Source: SHVO01 sp050250575
GTDB taxonomy: Bacteria > Pseudomonadota > Alphaproteobacteria > Rhodospirillales > Rhodospirillaceae
DNA: 64,000 nt
Direction of reading: 5' to 3'
NCBI GenBank assembly: GCA_050250575.1
Contig: JBFWOJ010000011.1
Coordinates: forward strand, 62,001-126,000
Position numbers and translations under genes: made by a program. The notes beneath the pieces were generated by a model. It was not told where the DNA came from and searched no databases. It worked only from the letters and a program-made list of their open reading frames with translations. Shown one piece after another: positions 27,188 through 34,789 of this stretch. The stretch's first letter is position 1. Every line of letters starts with the position of its first letter.

Positions 27188-28657
27188 TCAGGCCGCCGCG
27201 GCTTCAGGCGACGAAGGGGTTTTCCCGGGGGCCGGCAACGACTTGACACTGCCTGCACCGGCAAGCTTTGGATCGGTTGCGACCAGACCGGGCGGGAAAC
27301 GAAGCGAGACTTTGAGACCCGGGGCATTGTCTTCGAGCTTGAGTTCAAGCCCGTGCGACTTGGCAACGGCGGCAACGAGTGCGAGGCCAAGTCCGCTGCC
27401 GGGCGAGGTCCGGCTTTGCTCGAGGCGGAAGAGACGCTCGAGCACTTTGTCCTTGTATTCGTCGGGCACACCAGGGCCGGTGTCGCAAACGATGAAGACG
27501 GGCAGGCCTTTTTGCCGCGTCAGCACAGCTGTCACCGCGCCTTCTTCGGTGTACTTGATCGCATTGTCGATGAGGTTCGCCAGCGCCTGCGCGAGCAGGT
27601 TGGGATCGCCTTTGACGAACATGTCCTGCTCGAACCTGGTGATGAAGCTGAGCCCCTTTTCCTCGGCGAGCGGGCCATAAAGATCGGCCACTTCCTCGGC
27701 GAGCGTATGCAGATCGATATCCACAAAATTCTTCTGCGTCCCCGCTTCGGCCCGCGCCACACGCAACAGCGCCGCGAAAGTCGCAAGCAGGCTGTCGGCG
27801 TCCTCAAGGGCGCCCTCGATGGCGGTACGCTGCGCGGGATCGTCGACGTGCCGCAGCGAATTCTCGAGCCGGCTGCGCAGGCGCGTGAGGGGCGTGCGCA
27901 GGTCGTGGGCAACGCTTTCCGAGACCTGCTGCATGCCGCGCATCAGACGCTCAATCTGGTCGAGCATCGAGTTGATGCTCACCGACAGCTGGCTCAGCTC
28001 GTCGTTCCGGTGGCCGACGGGAACGCGCTTGCTGAGATCTCCGGACATGATGCTGCGGCAAGTCCTGGTGACGGATTCGATGCGGCCCATGATGGTGCGG
28101 CTGAAGATGTAGCCGCCGATGAGCCCAAGCGCGACGGTGAGCGCAAGACCCACGTTCACGGACGACTGCAAGCGCTCGCGGAAAACCCGGGCCGCGCGCA
28201 CGTCGCGTCCGACGAGGAGGCGTACGCCGCTATCAGGATCCATCAGTTGCAGGGCGCGAACATCCGCCGTGGCAGGTGTGGCGCCGCGATTGTCGCTGGT
28301 GGTGAAATTGATCCAGACGTCGTCGCCACCTTCGCTTCGCTGCGGCCACACCCTCATATTGCCCGCAAGCGGGTTGCCGAGGCGATCGGTCAGGAGATAG
28401 ACGCCGTCGCGGTTGGTGTTCGGGTCGGCGCGGCGGTTCACCGCCATGATAAGCCCCTGCACGCCCGCCCGTGCGAGGCTTTCCTGGAAGGTCAAGACTT
28501 CGGCCTCGATGGCCGCTTCCATCTGCTGCTCGGCAAATCCCGAGGTCGCCCAGTAGACGAAATAAAAGAGACCGCCGACGGAGATACCGAAGATCAGCGT
28601 ATAGATGACCGCAAGCCGGAAGGTGAAAGACGTGAAGATGCGGACGACACGCTGCAT
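27188..28657 (-). CDS. Membrane sensor histidine kinase, EnvZ/CpxA type
   Basis: A 489-residue kinase: TM1 (about 13-36), periplasmic sensor (37-165), TM2 (168-188), HAMP (about 189-240), HisKA with H251 in SVAHDLRTPLTRL, and HATPase (NLIDNAIKYTEEG, DTGPGVPDEY, GSGLGLALV). The C-terminal 25 residues are Pro/Ala-rich. It follows its response regulator by 10 bp. The signal is unknown. Confidence 0.92.
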   Translation of the reverse strand: MQRVVRIFTSFTFRLAVIYTLIFGISVGGLFYFVYWATSGFAEQQMEAAIEAEVLTFQESLARAGVQGLIMAVNRRADPNTNRDGVYLLTDRLGNPLAGNMRVWPQRSEGGDDVWINFTTSDNRGATPATADVRALQLMDPDSGVRLLVGRDVRAARVFRERLQSSVNVGLALTVALGLIGGYIFSRTIMGRIESVTRTCRSIMSGDLSKRVPVGHRNDELSQLSVSINSMLDQIERLMRGMQQVSESVAHDLRTPLTRLRSRLENSLRHVDDPAQRTAIEGALEDADSLLATFAALLRVARAEAGTQKNFVDIDLHTLAEEVADLYGPLAEEKGLSFITRFEQDMFVKGDPNLLAQALANLIDNAIKYTEEGAVTAVLTRQKGLPVFIVCDTGPGVPDEYKDKVLERLFRLEQSRTSPGSGLGLALVAAVAKSHGLELKLEDNAPGLKVSLRFPPGLVATDPKLAGAGSVKSLPAPGKTPSSPEAAAA

Positions 28658-28667
28658 GAGCGCGGGC

Positions 28668-29345
28668 TCAGGCCGCCGGTTCGAGCTTGTACCCGGCGCC
28701 GCGGACGGTGTGCAAAATCGGCTTGTCGAACGGCTTGTCGATTTTCTGCCTGAGGCGGCTGATGTGGACGTCGATCACGTTCGTCTGCGGATCGAAATGA
28801 TATTCCCACACATTCTCCAGCAGCATGGTGCGCGTGACGACCTGGCCGGCATGCCGCATGAGGTATTCGAGCAAGCGGAACTCTCGGGGATGCAGGTACA
28901 CGCGTTTGCCTTGACGCAGGACCTTGCGCGCAAGCAGATCCATCTCGAGGTCGCCGACTTTCAGCTGTGTATTCTCAGGCGCCGTTCCGGAACGCCGCAA
29001 CAGCGCTTCGAGGCGCGCGAGGAGTTCGGAGAACGCAAACGGCTTGGCGAGATAATCGTCGCCGCCCGCCTTCAAGCCTGCAACCCGATCTTCGACTTCG
29101 CCAAGCGCACTGAGAAACAGGACCGGGGTGGTGATGTTCGACTTACGGACCGATTCGACGATCGACAGCCCGTCCGGGCCGGGAAGCATTCGGTCGACAA
29201 CCATCGCGTCGTAAGGCTCGGAGAGGGCGAGGAAGAGGCCTTCGCGGCCGTCGGCGGCGTGGTCGACGATATATCCGCTCTCACGCAGGCCCTTGGTCAG
29301 GAATTCGGCGGCTTCCCGGTCGTCTTCGATGACAAGCACCCGCAT
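28668..29345 (-). CDS. OmpR-family response regulator
   Basis: A 225-residue regulator: receiver (MRVLVIEDDREAAEFL, phospho-Asp in AMVVDRMLPGPDG, Lys in YLAKPFAFSEL) and a winged-helix output (LHPREFRLLEYLMRHAGQV to VHISRLRQKID). It is the partner of the kinase that follows. The ATG at 29345 is preferred because it matches family N-termini; an ATG at 29417 adds 24 unusual residues and would overlap a TATACT -10-like box at 29419-29424. Confidence 0.88.
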   Translation of the reverse strand: MRVLVIEDDREAAEFLTKGLRESGYIVDHAADGREGLFLALSEPYDAMVVDRMLPGPDGLSIVESVRKSNITTPVLFLSALGEVEDRVAGLKAGGDDYLAKPFAFSELLARLEALLRRSGTAPENTQLKVGDLEMDLLARKVLRQGKRVYLHPREFRLLEYLMRHAGQVVTRTMLLENVWEYHFDPQTNVIDVHISRLRQKIDKPFDKPILHTVRGAGYKLEPAA

Positions 29346-29692
29346 CGGTCCATCCGTACGCTTGGCGCGGTTGTCGCTCGCGGCAAGCTCGCTCTCTGGC
29401 TGTGACAGTCCAATCATAAGTATACCGCGAACCTGTTGAAATCCTGGCAAAAAAAGAAAGGACAACCCCGGCTTCCAGAACTCGGGTCATCTCTCTTTAT
29501 TTTAGGTGCGGGAATGGCCGACACCGCGTTACAAGGCTGTCACTGCCTGCCGGCTTCGCCTTAATTTAGCCGGTGTTTCCGGGCATAAAACGATTCGGCG
29601 GGGCGCGCCATTTTATCGTCCACGAAATTGCGATCTCGGACTGAACGGCAACGGCCTTCGTGTGTTCACGTATGTTCTTGGTGAGGAATCTC
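29346..29692. other. Divergent intergenic region
   Basis: It lies between the minus-strand regulator and the plus-strand surface protein. On the minus strand TATACT (29419-29424) could be the regulator's -10 box, but no good -35 is spaced from it. No ORF with coding character was seen. Confidence 0.4.
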
Positions 29693-30355
29693 ATGTTCGC
29701 CTCTTCAATCTTCCGCAAGCTGACTCGCGCGGCGATCGCCGCAGCCGCGCTCCTCGCGGGCGGCGCTGCGCTTCCCGACGGCGCGCAAGCGCGCGACCGC
29801 TTCGGCTTCTCGCTCGGGTTCAGCAACTATGGTGCCAGCAGCATCGGTTTTGGCTACAGCAGCGGCGGGCCTTGGGGCCGCGGTTGGGGTCATCGCGGCT
29901 GGGGCCACCGCGGCTGGGGCCGTGATCACTTCTCACTCGGATTCACCTACGTCGTCCCGCCTGCGTACTACGGGCCGCGGCCGTACGATTACCCCGCCTA
30001 TTACGGCGCGGCGCCTTACGGCTATCCGACGCGCTCATACTATCGCCCCGGATTTTACCCGGTCGGCGGCGTCGTCGCGTTCTCCGCACCCGTCCGCGAC
30101 CGCTTGGGCTCGCGCACGCGCGGCGTCTACTACGACGCCTACATGAGCGCGCTCGACGCGCCCGTCGGCGAGTCGATCAACTGGCGCGACGGCCGCATCT
30201 CCGGCGATGTGACGACGACGCGCGACGGCTGGGCCGGCGAGCGCTACTGCCGCGAATTCCGCCAGAACATCATCATCGACGGCAAGACCGAGGAAGCGTA
30301 CGGCACCGCATGCCGTAACGAGGCCGACACGGATTGGGAAATCATCCCGAACTAG
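29693..30355 (+). CDS. Exported Gly/Tyr-rich surface protein with RT0821/Lpp0805-like C-terminal domain
   Basis: A 220-residue protein with a signal peptide (about 1-34). A Gly/Trp/His-rich stretch (GRGWGHRGWGHRGWGRDH, about 60-80) and a Tyr/Pro-rich stretch (about 85-130) follow. The C-terminal 70 residues (GESINWRDGRISGDV to YCREFRQNIIIDGK and ACRNEADTDW) match the RT0821/Lpp0805 surface-protein type. The next gene ends in a version of the same domain. GAGGAATC precedes the ATG at 29693; an earlier in-frame ATG at 29660 has no site. Confidence 0.75.
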   Translation: MFASSIFRKLTRAAIAAAALLAGGAALPDGAQARDRFGFSLGFSNYGASSIGFGYSSGGPWGRGWGHRGWGHRGWGRDHFSLGFTYVVPPAYYGPRPYDYPAYYGAAPYGYPTRSYYRPGFYPVGGVVAFSAPVRDRLGSRTRGVYYDAYMSALDAPVGESINWRDGRISGDVTTTRDGWAGERYCREFRQNIIIDGKTEEAYGTACRNEADTDWEIIPN

Positions 30356-30367
30356 TTTATTGCGAGT

Positions 30368-30393
30368 CCGGAGCGGGTTAGCGCCTGCTCCGG
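30368..30393 (+). terminator. Hairpin after the surface-protein gene
   Basis: CCGGAGC (30368-30374) and GCTCCGG (30387-30393) form a perfect 7-bp stem. A T6 run comes 21 bp later (30415-30420), too far for a classic terminator unless a second stem (CCGGA/TCCGG) intervenes. Confidence 0.35.
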
Positions 30394-30430
30394 CCGCCGA
30401 TAAGCCGGAGGAAATTTTTTCCGGTTCCTC

Positions 30431-30436
30431 TATAAT
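30431..30436 (+). promoter_or_regulatory. -10 box (TATAAT) for the lipoprotein gene
   Basis: A consensus TATAAT lies 27-32 bp upstream of the chosen GTG at 30463. It is too close to the ATG at 30448 for a normal leader, which supports the later start. No consensus -35 is visible at 16-18 bp. Confidence 0.45.
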
Positions 30437-30462
30437 GGCTCCACGCGATGGGGGCTTGCGGC

Positions 30463-31107
30463 GTGGGGACAAAAACCGTCCGGATTTTCACGGCAATAGG
30501 CGCGGCGGCATTTATGTCCGCCTGCGGCATCCTGCCGCGCGTCGCCCAACAAACTACCGCCGCGGCGGTCTCACCCATCACCACGACGGCCCGGGCCGTG
30601 TCGAAGAGCCTCGAGGCGACCAGCCATAACATGGCGGTCGCTTCCGCGGCCGCAGAGCGCGCGTCGCGCCAGGCGTCGATGACGGCTGCGCAAGCGCGCG
30701 CAGCGGCGCGGACCGCCGCGCGGCAGCGCCACCAGGCGGAGCGCCTTGCCGAGCGCACCGCGTCGATAAGAAAACAGGCCCAAACCTCGGCACGCGCGCA
30801 GGAGACATTCGACATCCTTCCCGCAGCGATCCTCGTGCAGCTGACCGAGGGCCAGGCGGCGCTTCAGCGCGCCGCGCAGAAAGAAGCTTTGACCGCACCG
30901 ATCGGTGAAGAGATCTATTGGGAAGATTCCGGCCGTACGGGAACGGCGATGGCGGAGGACGAGAAGCCGATGGGAGGTTTCATCTGCCGTACGTTCGTTC
31001 AGTCCGTGCGTCTTGATCTGGCCGAGGAGCGTGGCCGCGCAATCGCTTGCCGGAATCCCGATGGAGTCTGGGAAGCGGCGTTGTCGCGCACGGAGCTCGC
31101 ACCATGA
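30463..31107 (+). CDS. Predicted lipoprotein with coiled coil and RT0821-like C-terminal domain
   Basis: 214 residues. A short signal ends in the lipobox-like FMSAC, giving a lipidated Cys at residue 21. Next comes an Ala/Arg/Gln-rich helical stretch (about 50-125), probably a coiled coil, then a C-terminal domain (GEEIYWEDSGRTG, GGFICRTFVQSV, ACRNPDGVWEAAL) like that of the preceding protein. GTG 30463 has GGGGG at 30450-30454 and fits the promoter; ATG 30448 is the alternative. The stop overlaps the next gene (ATGA). Confidence 0.68.
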   Translation: MGTKTVRIFTAIGAAAFMSACGILPRVAQQTTAAAVSPITTTARAVSKSLEATSHNMAVASAAAERASRQASMTAAQARAAARTAARQRHQAERLAERTASIRKQAQTSARAQETFDILPAAILVQLTEGQAALQRAAQKEALTAPIGEEIYWEDSGRTGTAMAEDEKPMGGFICRTFVQSVRLDLAEERGRAIACRNPDGVWEAALSRTELAP

Positions 31108-31640
31108 GCAGCTTCGGCGACGCCCCGCTTCAGCAGGAAGAGGAATCGACAAGCCTCAGGGCGAAGTCCGGAACGCTGCTCGCCCGCATTCTCTACGAGA
31201 AGGACAAGATCATCTTCCGCGAGGGACAGGACGGGACGGACACTTTCGTCGTCGAGTCCGGGAAGATCGGCGTGTTCAAGACCGTCGAAGGCAAACCGGT
31301 CCGGCTGGCTGTGCTTGAAAAAGGCGCCATGTTCGGGGAAATGGCCGCGATCACCGGCGAGCGCCGAACCGCAACCACGATCGCCCTTGAAGCTTCCGTC
31401 GTCTGCCGCATTTCCCGTACGACGATGCAGCAAAAGATCAGCGCGTGCGATCCTTTCATCCGTGCTTTGCTGGCCATCCTGATCAATAATCTGAGCCGCG
31501 TGAACGAGCGCTACGCGACGACGCATAAAGCGGCCGAAAAAATGCTCGCAGATCTCAAAGCTTCGACGCAAGCCGCGAAAGAGGCTGCATCCGCTCCGCC
31601 TTCGCCTACGCCTTCGCCATCCGACGTAACACCGGCTTAG
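31104..31640 (+). CDS. Cyclic nucleotide-binding domain protein without DNA-binding domain
   Basis: A 178-residue protein with a CRP-type sensor domain (about 25-140): IIFREGQDGTDTFVVESGKIGVFK and the phosphate-binding-cassette-like LEKGAMFGEMAAITGERRTATTIA. No helix-turn-helix follows; the tail is helical then Pro/Ser-rich. It may act by protein contact. It is translationally coupled to the lipoprotein gene, and the pairing suggests an envelope role. The ligand (cAMP, c-di-GMP or none) is not shown by the sequence. Confidence 0.8.
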   Translation: MSSFGDAPLQQEEESTSLRAKSGTLLARILYEKDKIIFREGQDGTDTFVVESGKIGVFKTVEGKPVRLAVLEKGAMFGEMAAITGERRTATTIALEASVVCRISRTTMQQKISACDPFIRALLAILINNLSRVNERYATTHKAAEKMLADLKASTQAAKEAASAPPSPTPSPSDVTPA

Positions 31641-31647
31641 GCGATTC

Positions 31648-32421
31648 ATGCTGCTCGCATTGCTGTCACCGGCCAAGCGGCTGGACTTCTCGCCGCCGCC
31701 TTCATTCGCCAACGCCAGCCAACCCGCCCTCCTCAAGGACACGGCTCTGCTCGCGGCGCACAGCAAATTGCTGAGCCGCGCCGACCTGCGCCGCCTGATG
31801 GAGATCAGCGCGAAGCTGGCCGATCTTAACTACGAGCGATTTCAGTCTTTCGACCCGAAGAACAGGACCAACGTCAAACCTGCGATCTTTGCGTTCGCGG
31901 GCGACGTCTACATGGGTTTCGATGCCAAGACGCTGAACGCCGACGACGTCGCGTTCACGCAGAGGCACATCGCAATACTTTCCGGCCTTTACGGCGTTTT
32001 GCGACCCTTGGATGCCATTCAGCCTTACCGGCTGGAAATGGGAACGCGTCTTAGGACGGAGCGCGGGAGCGATCTCTACGCATTCTGGCGGGCGAGCGTT
32101 GCGCGTTACATCAACCAACTTACGGCAGCGCTCACCGCGCCGACGATCGTCAACCTGGCATCGGATGAATACTGGAGCGCCGTGGACGTCGATGCGCTCG
32201 AGGCTCCGGTGGTGCAGCCGGTCTTCAAGGAGATCAAGGCCGGCAAAGCACGGATCGTCAGCTTTCTTGCGAAGAAAGCGCGCGGCATGATGGCCCGCTT
32301 CATTGTGCAGCAGCGTCTCACGACGCCGGAGGACCTGAAGCGTTTCGCCACGGATGGGTATGCATTCGATCCAAAGGCCTCCCAGGGCGCTCAACTCGTA
32401 TTCACGCGGAAGTCGAGATAG
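31648..32421 (+). CDS. yaaA: Peroxide stress protein YaaA (DUF328)
   Basis: A 257-residue YaaA-family protein: MLLALLSPAKRLDF at the N-terminus, and the late segments LYGVLRPLDAIQPYRLEMGTR and NLASDEYW. The C-terminal KKARGMMARFIVQ is also typical. E. coli YaaA limits free iron and oxidative DNA damage. It starts 7 bp after the preceding gene and 2 bp before the glycosylase gene, so it pairs with DNA repair here. Confidence 0.92.
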   Translation: MLLALLSPAKRLDFSPPPSFANASQPALLKDTALLAAHSKLLSRADLRRLMEISAKLADLNYERFQSFDPKNRTNVKPAIFAFAGDVYMGFDAKTLNADDVAFTQRHIAILSGLYGVLRPLDAIQPYRLEMGTRLRTERGSDLYAFWRASVARYINQLTAALTAPTIVNLASDEYWSAVDVDALEAPVVQPVFKEIKAGKARIVSFLAKKARGMMARFIVQQRLTTPEDLKRFATDGYAFDPKASQGAQLVFTRKSR

Positions 32422-32423
32422 CC

Positions 32424-33062
32424 ATGCTCGCCGAGCAAGAGCTGCATCGCCATCTCGGAATCTTGCGCCGGCGCGACAAACGCATGGCAGGCGCGCTCAA
32501 GCTCGCCGGCCTGCCCAAAGCGCGCGGCCTGGAGCCGGGCTTTGCGAGCCTCATTCGAATCATCGTCGACCAGCAAGTCTCGACGGCCGCGGGCGCGGCG
32601 ATATGGGCCAAGCTGCAGAAGGCCGCCGGCGGGCGCGTCACGCCAAGGAGCCTGCTCGCGCTTGGCGAAGAAGGCTTGCGCGCGAACGGCATGAGTGGAC
32701 CAAAGACGCGTTACGCCCTCGGCCTGGCGGAAGCGACGGCGGCCGGGAAACTGAACTTCCGGGCGCTGTCACGCGCCGGCGACGATGAAGTGCGCGCGAC
32801 CCTGACGGCGTTCAAGGGCGTCGGAGATTGGACGGCGGATATCTATCTTCTGTTCGGTATGGGTCGCCCCGACGTATGGCCCGTCGGCGACCTTGCGATT
32901 CAGCACGCCATCCGCATGCTGCACGGGCTCAACGAGAAGCCGGGCGCCGAGCTCTGCGAGACGCTGGGCGCGCCGTGGCGCCCTTACCGATCGAGCGCCG
33001 CCATCTTCCTCTGGCATTACTTCGCCCACATGAGACGGAACACCCCCGCGCCGCGCCCCTAA
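32424..33062 (+). CDS. DNA-3-methyladenine glycosylase II, AlkA-like
   Basis: A 212-residue HhH-GPD glycosylase. The helix-hairpin-helix reads LTAFKGVGDWTADIYLLFGM and the catalytic Asp lies in DVWPVGDLAIQHAI. It lacks AlkA's N-terminal domain, as in many short alphaproteobacterial members. It removes alkylated purines in base excision repair. It follows yaaA by 2 bp. Confidence 0.88.
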   Translation: MLAEQELHRHLGILRRRDKRMAGALKLAGLPKARGLEPGFASLIRIIVDQQVSTAAGAAIWAKLQKAAGGRVTPRSLLALGEEGLRANGMSGPKTRYALGLAEATAAGKLNFRALSRAGDDEVRATLTAFKGVGDWTADIYLLFGMGRPDVWPVGDLAIQHAIRMLHGLNEKPGAELCETLGAPWRPYRSSAAIFLWHYFAHMRRNTPAPRP

Positions 33063-33182
33063 TCGCTTGGAATTCTTGCGAAAACATTCCTTGCGTTTGG
33101 AGGTCCGGCCTCTATCCTCCCGTGCGCCGCATAAACGCGCACATAACACTACATAAAATGACTTTTTGGGGGATGGTTCACC

Positions 33183-33977
33183 GTGTCCGAGAACGCTCAA
33201 ACCGCTAACGCCAATACAGCTCCGCCGGGCGCAGTGCCGATTTTCTATACCGAGCCGATGCCGGTCGCCGCTTCGCTGCAGCCGGACTGGAAGATCCGCC
33301 CCGAGAACGATTTCACGTTTGCGGCGCGCACGAACACCGTGCCGCTGACGGCTCCGGAATTCATGATGGCCGCCCGTCATTATCCGATCATCTTCCTCGG
33401 CGACGTCGTTCCGACCTGCGTGCTGGGCTTCCAGCCCAACACGAACCTGTTCGTGGACCGCGACGGCATGTGGGAACGCGGCGCTTATGTTCCGGCTTAC
33501 ATCCGCCGCTATCCCTTCATCCTGCTGGGTCAAACCGGCGACGAGATGCTGCGTCTCGGCATCGATCGCGCCGGCCGCTCGAGCAAGCCGGATGCGCGCG
33601 CCCTATTTGAGGACGGCAAAGAGACGCCGGTGATCAAGCAGGCCGTGGAACTCGGCGAGCAGTTCCACAATGCGCACATGTATACGCGCGACTTGTCGGC
33701 GGCGCTGAAGGCGGCCGATGTGATCGAGGATTCGACCCTTTCGGCCGAAGTGGAGCCGGGAAAGGCGGAGCCGATCGCGGCGTTCAAGCGGGTCAGCGAA
33801 GACAAGTTCCGCCAGCTGCCGGAAGCCACCATTGTCGAATGGTGGAAGAAAGGCTTCATGCACGCGGTGTATTTCCACCTGCAGTCCATGAACAACTGGG
33901 AAATGCTGATGTTGCGCAATACGCGCGGCTGGGTTCCCCCGCAGCTCAACGTCCCGCCGCAGCCATTACAGGCGTAG
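33183..33977 (+). CDS. SapC family protein
   Basis: A 264-residue cytosolic protein of the SapC family, with family-typical PLTAPEFMMAARHYPIIF, RDGMWERGAYVPAYIRRYPFIL and the C-terminal EWWKKGFMHAVYFHLQSMNNWEML split over a helix. Its function is poorly known. It starts with GTG at 33183, with a purine-rich GGGGGAT upstream. It stands alone, with a terminator behind it. Confidence 0.87.
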   Translation: MSENAQTANANTAPPGAVPIFYTEPMPVAASLQPDWKIRPENDFTFAARTNTVPLTAPEFMMAARHYPIIFLGDVVPTCVLGFQPNTNLFVDRDGMWERGAYVPAYIRRYPFILLGQTGDEMLRLGIDRAGRSSKPDARALFEDGKETPVIKQAVELGEQFHNAHMYTRDLSAALKAADVIEDSTLSAEVEPGKAEPIAAFKRVSEDKFRQLPEATIVEWWKKGFMHAVYFHLQSMNNWEMLMLRNTRGWVPPQLNVPPQPLQA

Positions 33978-34030
33978 GTTCCGAGTTCCGTTCTAACCCA
34001 TAGGCGGGATTGAACTTTTCCGGCCCGAGA

Positions 34031-34064
34031 AACCAGTGCTGCCGCGCGCGTCGGCGCTGGTTTT
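34031..34064 (+). terminator. Rho-independent terminator of the SapC gene
   Basis: AACCAGTGC (34031-34039) pairs with GCGCTGGTT (34054-34062) with one G-T wobble, and TTTT follows at the end of the stem. It isolates the SapC gene from the cupredoxin operon. Confidence 0.72.
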
Positions 34065-34112
34065 CGGCCCTTCGCCCGGCGATAATGACTCCTGAAGGCG
34101 GGGGAGCAGGCG

Positions 34113-34775
34113 GTGGCGGTAGGATCTCGGGCATTCTGGTTGTTTATCACGCTGTTAGCGGCGGTGGGCGCGGTCCCTCATGCGCACGCCGGGACGGTCT
34201 CCGCGCAGGCCGTCACCCCCGACGGCGAAGTCGTCCGCGATGCGGTCATCACCGCGGTGCCGCCTGGCGGCGCCATCATCGCCGCCAGGCCCGGAACCAA
34301 GGCGGTGATGATTCAAGAGGGCAAGCAGTTCATTCCCTATGTGCTCGCGGTCCAGGCCGGCACTACGGTTGATTTTCCCAACCACGATTCATTCCGCCAT
34401 CAGGTCTACTCGTTCTCGACCGCCAAGACGTTCGAGCTGAAGCTCTACGGCAGCGGTGAAGTCGGCAGCGTCCTCTTCGACAAGCCGGGGGCCGTGCCCG
34501 TGGGCTGCAACATTCACGACAATATGCTCGCCTACGTCTACGTGGCGCCAGGCCCCAACTTCGCGACGACGGGCCCCGACGGCGCTGCCCAGATCAAAGG
34601 CCTTGCCGCGGGCACGTATGAGATCTCCGTGTGGCATCCGCATCAGCGCGGCGCAAGCTCGACGCAGCAAGTCACGGTGGCGCCGGACGGCACGGTCGAC
34701 GTGAAATTGGAGCTACGACTGCGGAATGTCCGCGGGCAGCGCAAGCCGGGCGCTTTTGACGAAAAAGCATACTGA
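34113..34775 (+). CDS. Secreted cupredoxin-domain protein ('methylamine utilization protein' type)
   Basis: A 220-residue exported protein with a signal peptide (about 1-26), a plastocyanin-like domain and a C-terminal carboxypeptidase-regulatory-like beta domain (about 145-205). Type 1 copper ligands are in place: H96 (RHQVYSF), C132, H135 and M138 (GCNIHDNM). GTG 34113 is preceded by GGGGGAG. It leads a three-gene operon with a c-di-GMP phosphodiesterase and a barrel protein. No mau genes are present, so methylamine use is not implied. Confidence 0.85.
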   Translation: MAVGSRAFWLFITLLAAVGAVPHAHAGTVSAQAVTPDGEVVRDAVITAVPPGGAIIAARPGTKAVMIQEGKQFIPYVLAVQAGTTVDFPNHDSFRHQVYSFSTAKTFELKLYGSGEVGSVLFDKPGAVPVGCNIHDNMLAYVYVAPGPNFATTGPDGAAQIKGLAAGTYEISVWHPHQRGASSTQQVTVAPDGTVDVKLELRLRNVRGQRKPGAFDEKAY

Positions 34776-34789
34776 CGGAGAAGCGCGCG

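Noticed and set aside
27353..28753. 466-codon open frame on the plus strand
   Set aside because: Antisense shadow of the sensor kinase at 27188-28657.
34113..34775. Methylamine utilisation role for the cupredoxin gene
   Set aside because: No mau genes are near; the name only reflects family labels.
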